Assembly (NCBI GenBank): GCA_903885375.1 | Contig: CAISIK010000214.1 | Location: forward strand, 1-41,172 | Direction: 5' to 3' | Length of the DNA: 41,172 nucleotides | DNA from: an uncultured Pseudomonadota bacterium | GTDB lineage: Bacteria; Myxococcota_A; UBA796; SXON01 | Shown here: in pieces, positions 40,656 through 41,172 of the stretch | Layout: each line of letters begins with the position of its first letter | Position numbering within the stretch: position 1 is the first letter of the stretch | The notes under the pieces: generated by a model | What the model was told of the DNA's origin: nothing | Databases searched by the model: none | Seen by the model: only the letters and a program-made list of their open reading frames with translations | Made by a program: the position numbers and the translations under genes

Positions 40656-41172
40656 TCAGTGGAAGTCGCGACTCTTCGCGCGGAGCTCGGCGCCGACATC
40701 GAGGGCGCGAACGTGGTGGGCCACCACGCTGAGGGCGCCATCCATGCGCTGCAGCACGCCACGGATGCGGAGCAGGCGCTCGGTGCGGATCACGGTGCGC
40801 TGGCGCTTGTAGAGCTTCGGCCAGACCACCACGTTGGCCGTACCCGACTCATCCTCCAGCATGAGGAAGATCACCCCCGAGGCGGTGTCGGGGCGCTGCC
40901 GCACCCCGACCAGCCCGGCAATCTCCACCGGGCAGTCGTTGGGGAGATCGATGAGGCGCGAGAGCGGCACGATCCCCTCGGCGTTCAGGGTGGCGCGCAC
41001 CAGCGCGATCGGGTGGGTTCCCGGCGTGAGGCCCACCGAGGAGTAGTCGGCCTGCATGTCCTCGGCGGGCGAAGCCTCGGGGAGCTCCACCGCCTCGTCG
41101 CGCCGGCCGAGGCCGGCGAAGAGGCCGGGCCAGAGGCCATCCACCGCGAACGAGGCGGCGCGGCGGTCGACC
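40656..41172 (-). CDS. dnaE2: error-prone DNA polymerase III alpha subunit, C-terminal end (partial)
   Basis: The frame is open at the window edge and gives about the last 171 residues. V-D-R-R-A-A-S-F-A-V-D-G-L-W-P-G-L-F-A-G-L is the conserved DnaE2 signature before the OB-fold domain. The OB-fold nucleic-acid-binding domain follows (E-I-A-G-L-V-G-V-R-Q-R-P-D-T-A-S-G-V-I-F-L, E-D-E-S-G-T-A-N-V-V-V-W-P), and the protein ends K-S-R-D-F-H, as DnaE2 proteins do. DnaE2 carries out mutagenic translesion synthesis with ImuA/ImuB, which should lie just outside the window. The 88 bases to the next gene show no good promoter. Confidence 0.9.
   Translation of the reverse strand, partial: VDRRAASFAVDGLWPGLFAGLGRRDEAVELPEASPAEDMQADYSSVGLTPGTHPIALVRATLNAEGIVPLSRLIDLPNDCPVEIAGLVGVRQRPDTASGVIFLMLEDESGTANVVVWPKLYKRQRTVIRTERLLRIRGVLQRMDGALSVVAHHVRALDVGAELRAKSRDFH

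Overview
This is high-GC, very densely packed bacterial chromosome, about 39 protein genes in 41 kb. No rRNA, tRNA, CRISPR array, insertion sequence or integrase was seen, and no gap between genes exceeds about 180 bases. The mix suggests a Myxococcota-type (former Deltaproteobacteria) organism. It includes many small lipoproteins, a DUF2330 protein, a thrombospondin type 3 protein with a MYXO-CTERM-like tail, two c-di-GMP enzymes, DnaE2 and an outer-membrane receptor. The assignment rests on gene style, not on a marker phylogeny.

Layout. 1-2769: a truncated gene, a DCC-family redox protein, and a coupled FkbH-like HAD protein plus small secreted protein. 2904-6023: an NfeD/YqiJ-like membrane protein with two tandem flotillin-type SPFH proteins. 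6036-8282: a CotH-kinase-like lipoprotein divergent from a universal stress protein. 8269-13541: a 2OG-Fe(II) oxygenase and SDR pair, then lnt divergent from tyrS, which overlaps a methyltransferase. 13547-19312: a PAS-GGDEF-EAL protein, a DUF2330 protein, prfC and a PDZ protein. 19298-23985: a lipoprotein/TonB-dependent-receptor pair divergent from an ECF sigma factor coupled to a membrane regulator. 24002-28870: a diguanylate cyclase coupled to a PlsC-like acyltransferase, divergent from a KAS III-like enzyme and a RoxA-like di-haem lipoprotein. 28892-32090: a secreted protein, an SGNH hydrolase, an APH-family kinase and a small membrane protein. 32268-37651: pal, a TatD-like hydrolase, a 3-hydroxyacyl-CoA dehydrogenase, a six-repeat lipoprotein, a large membrane protein and the thrombospondin protein. 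37734-41172: an FAD oxidoreductase coupled to a large lipoprotein, then the 3' end of dnaE2.

Three patterns cut across the genes. First, several transcription units have a TANNNT-like element exactly 6 bases before the start codon and no Shine-Dalgarno, which implies leaderless mRNAs. Second, ten of the twelve proteins with an N-terminal export or anchor signal begin with very short signal peptides that lack a positively charged n-region (for example MLALLLGC). Third, neighbouring genes are repeatedly coupled by GTGA or ATGA overlaps. The most unusual single gene is the 127-residue lipoprotein at 34460, built of six 16-residue repeats in which two cysteines are present or absent together.
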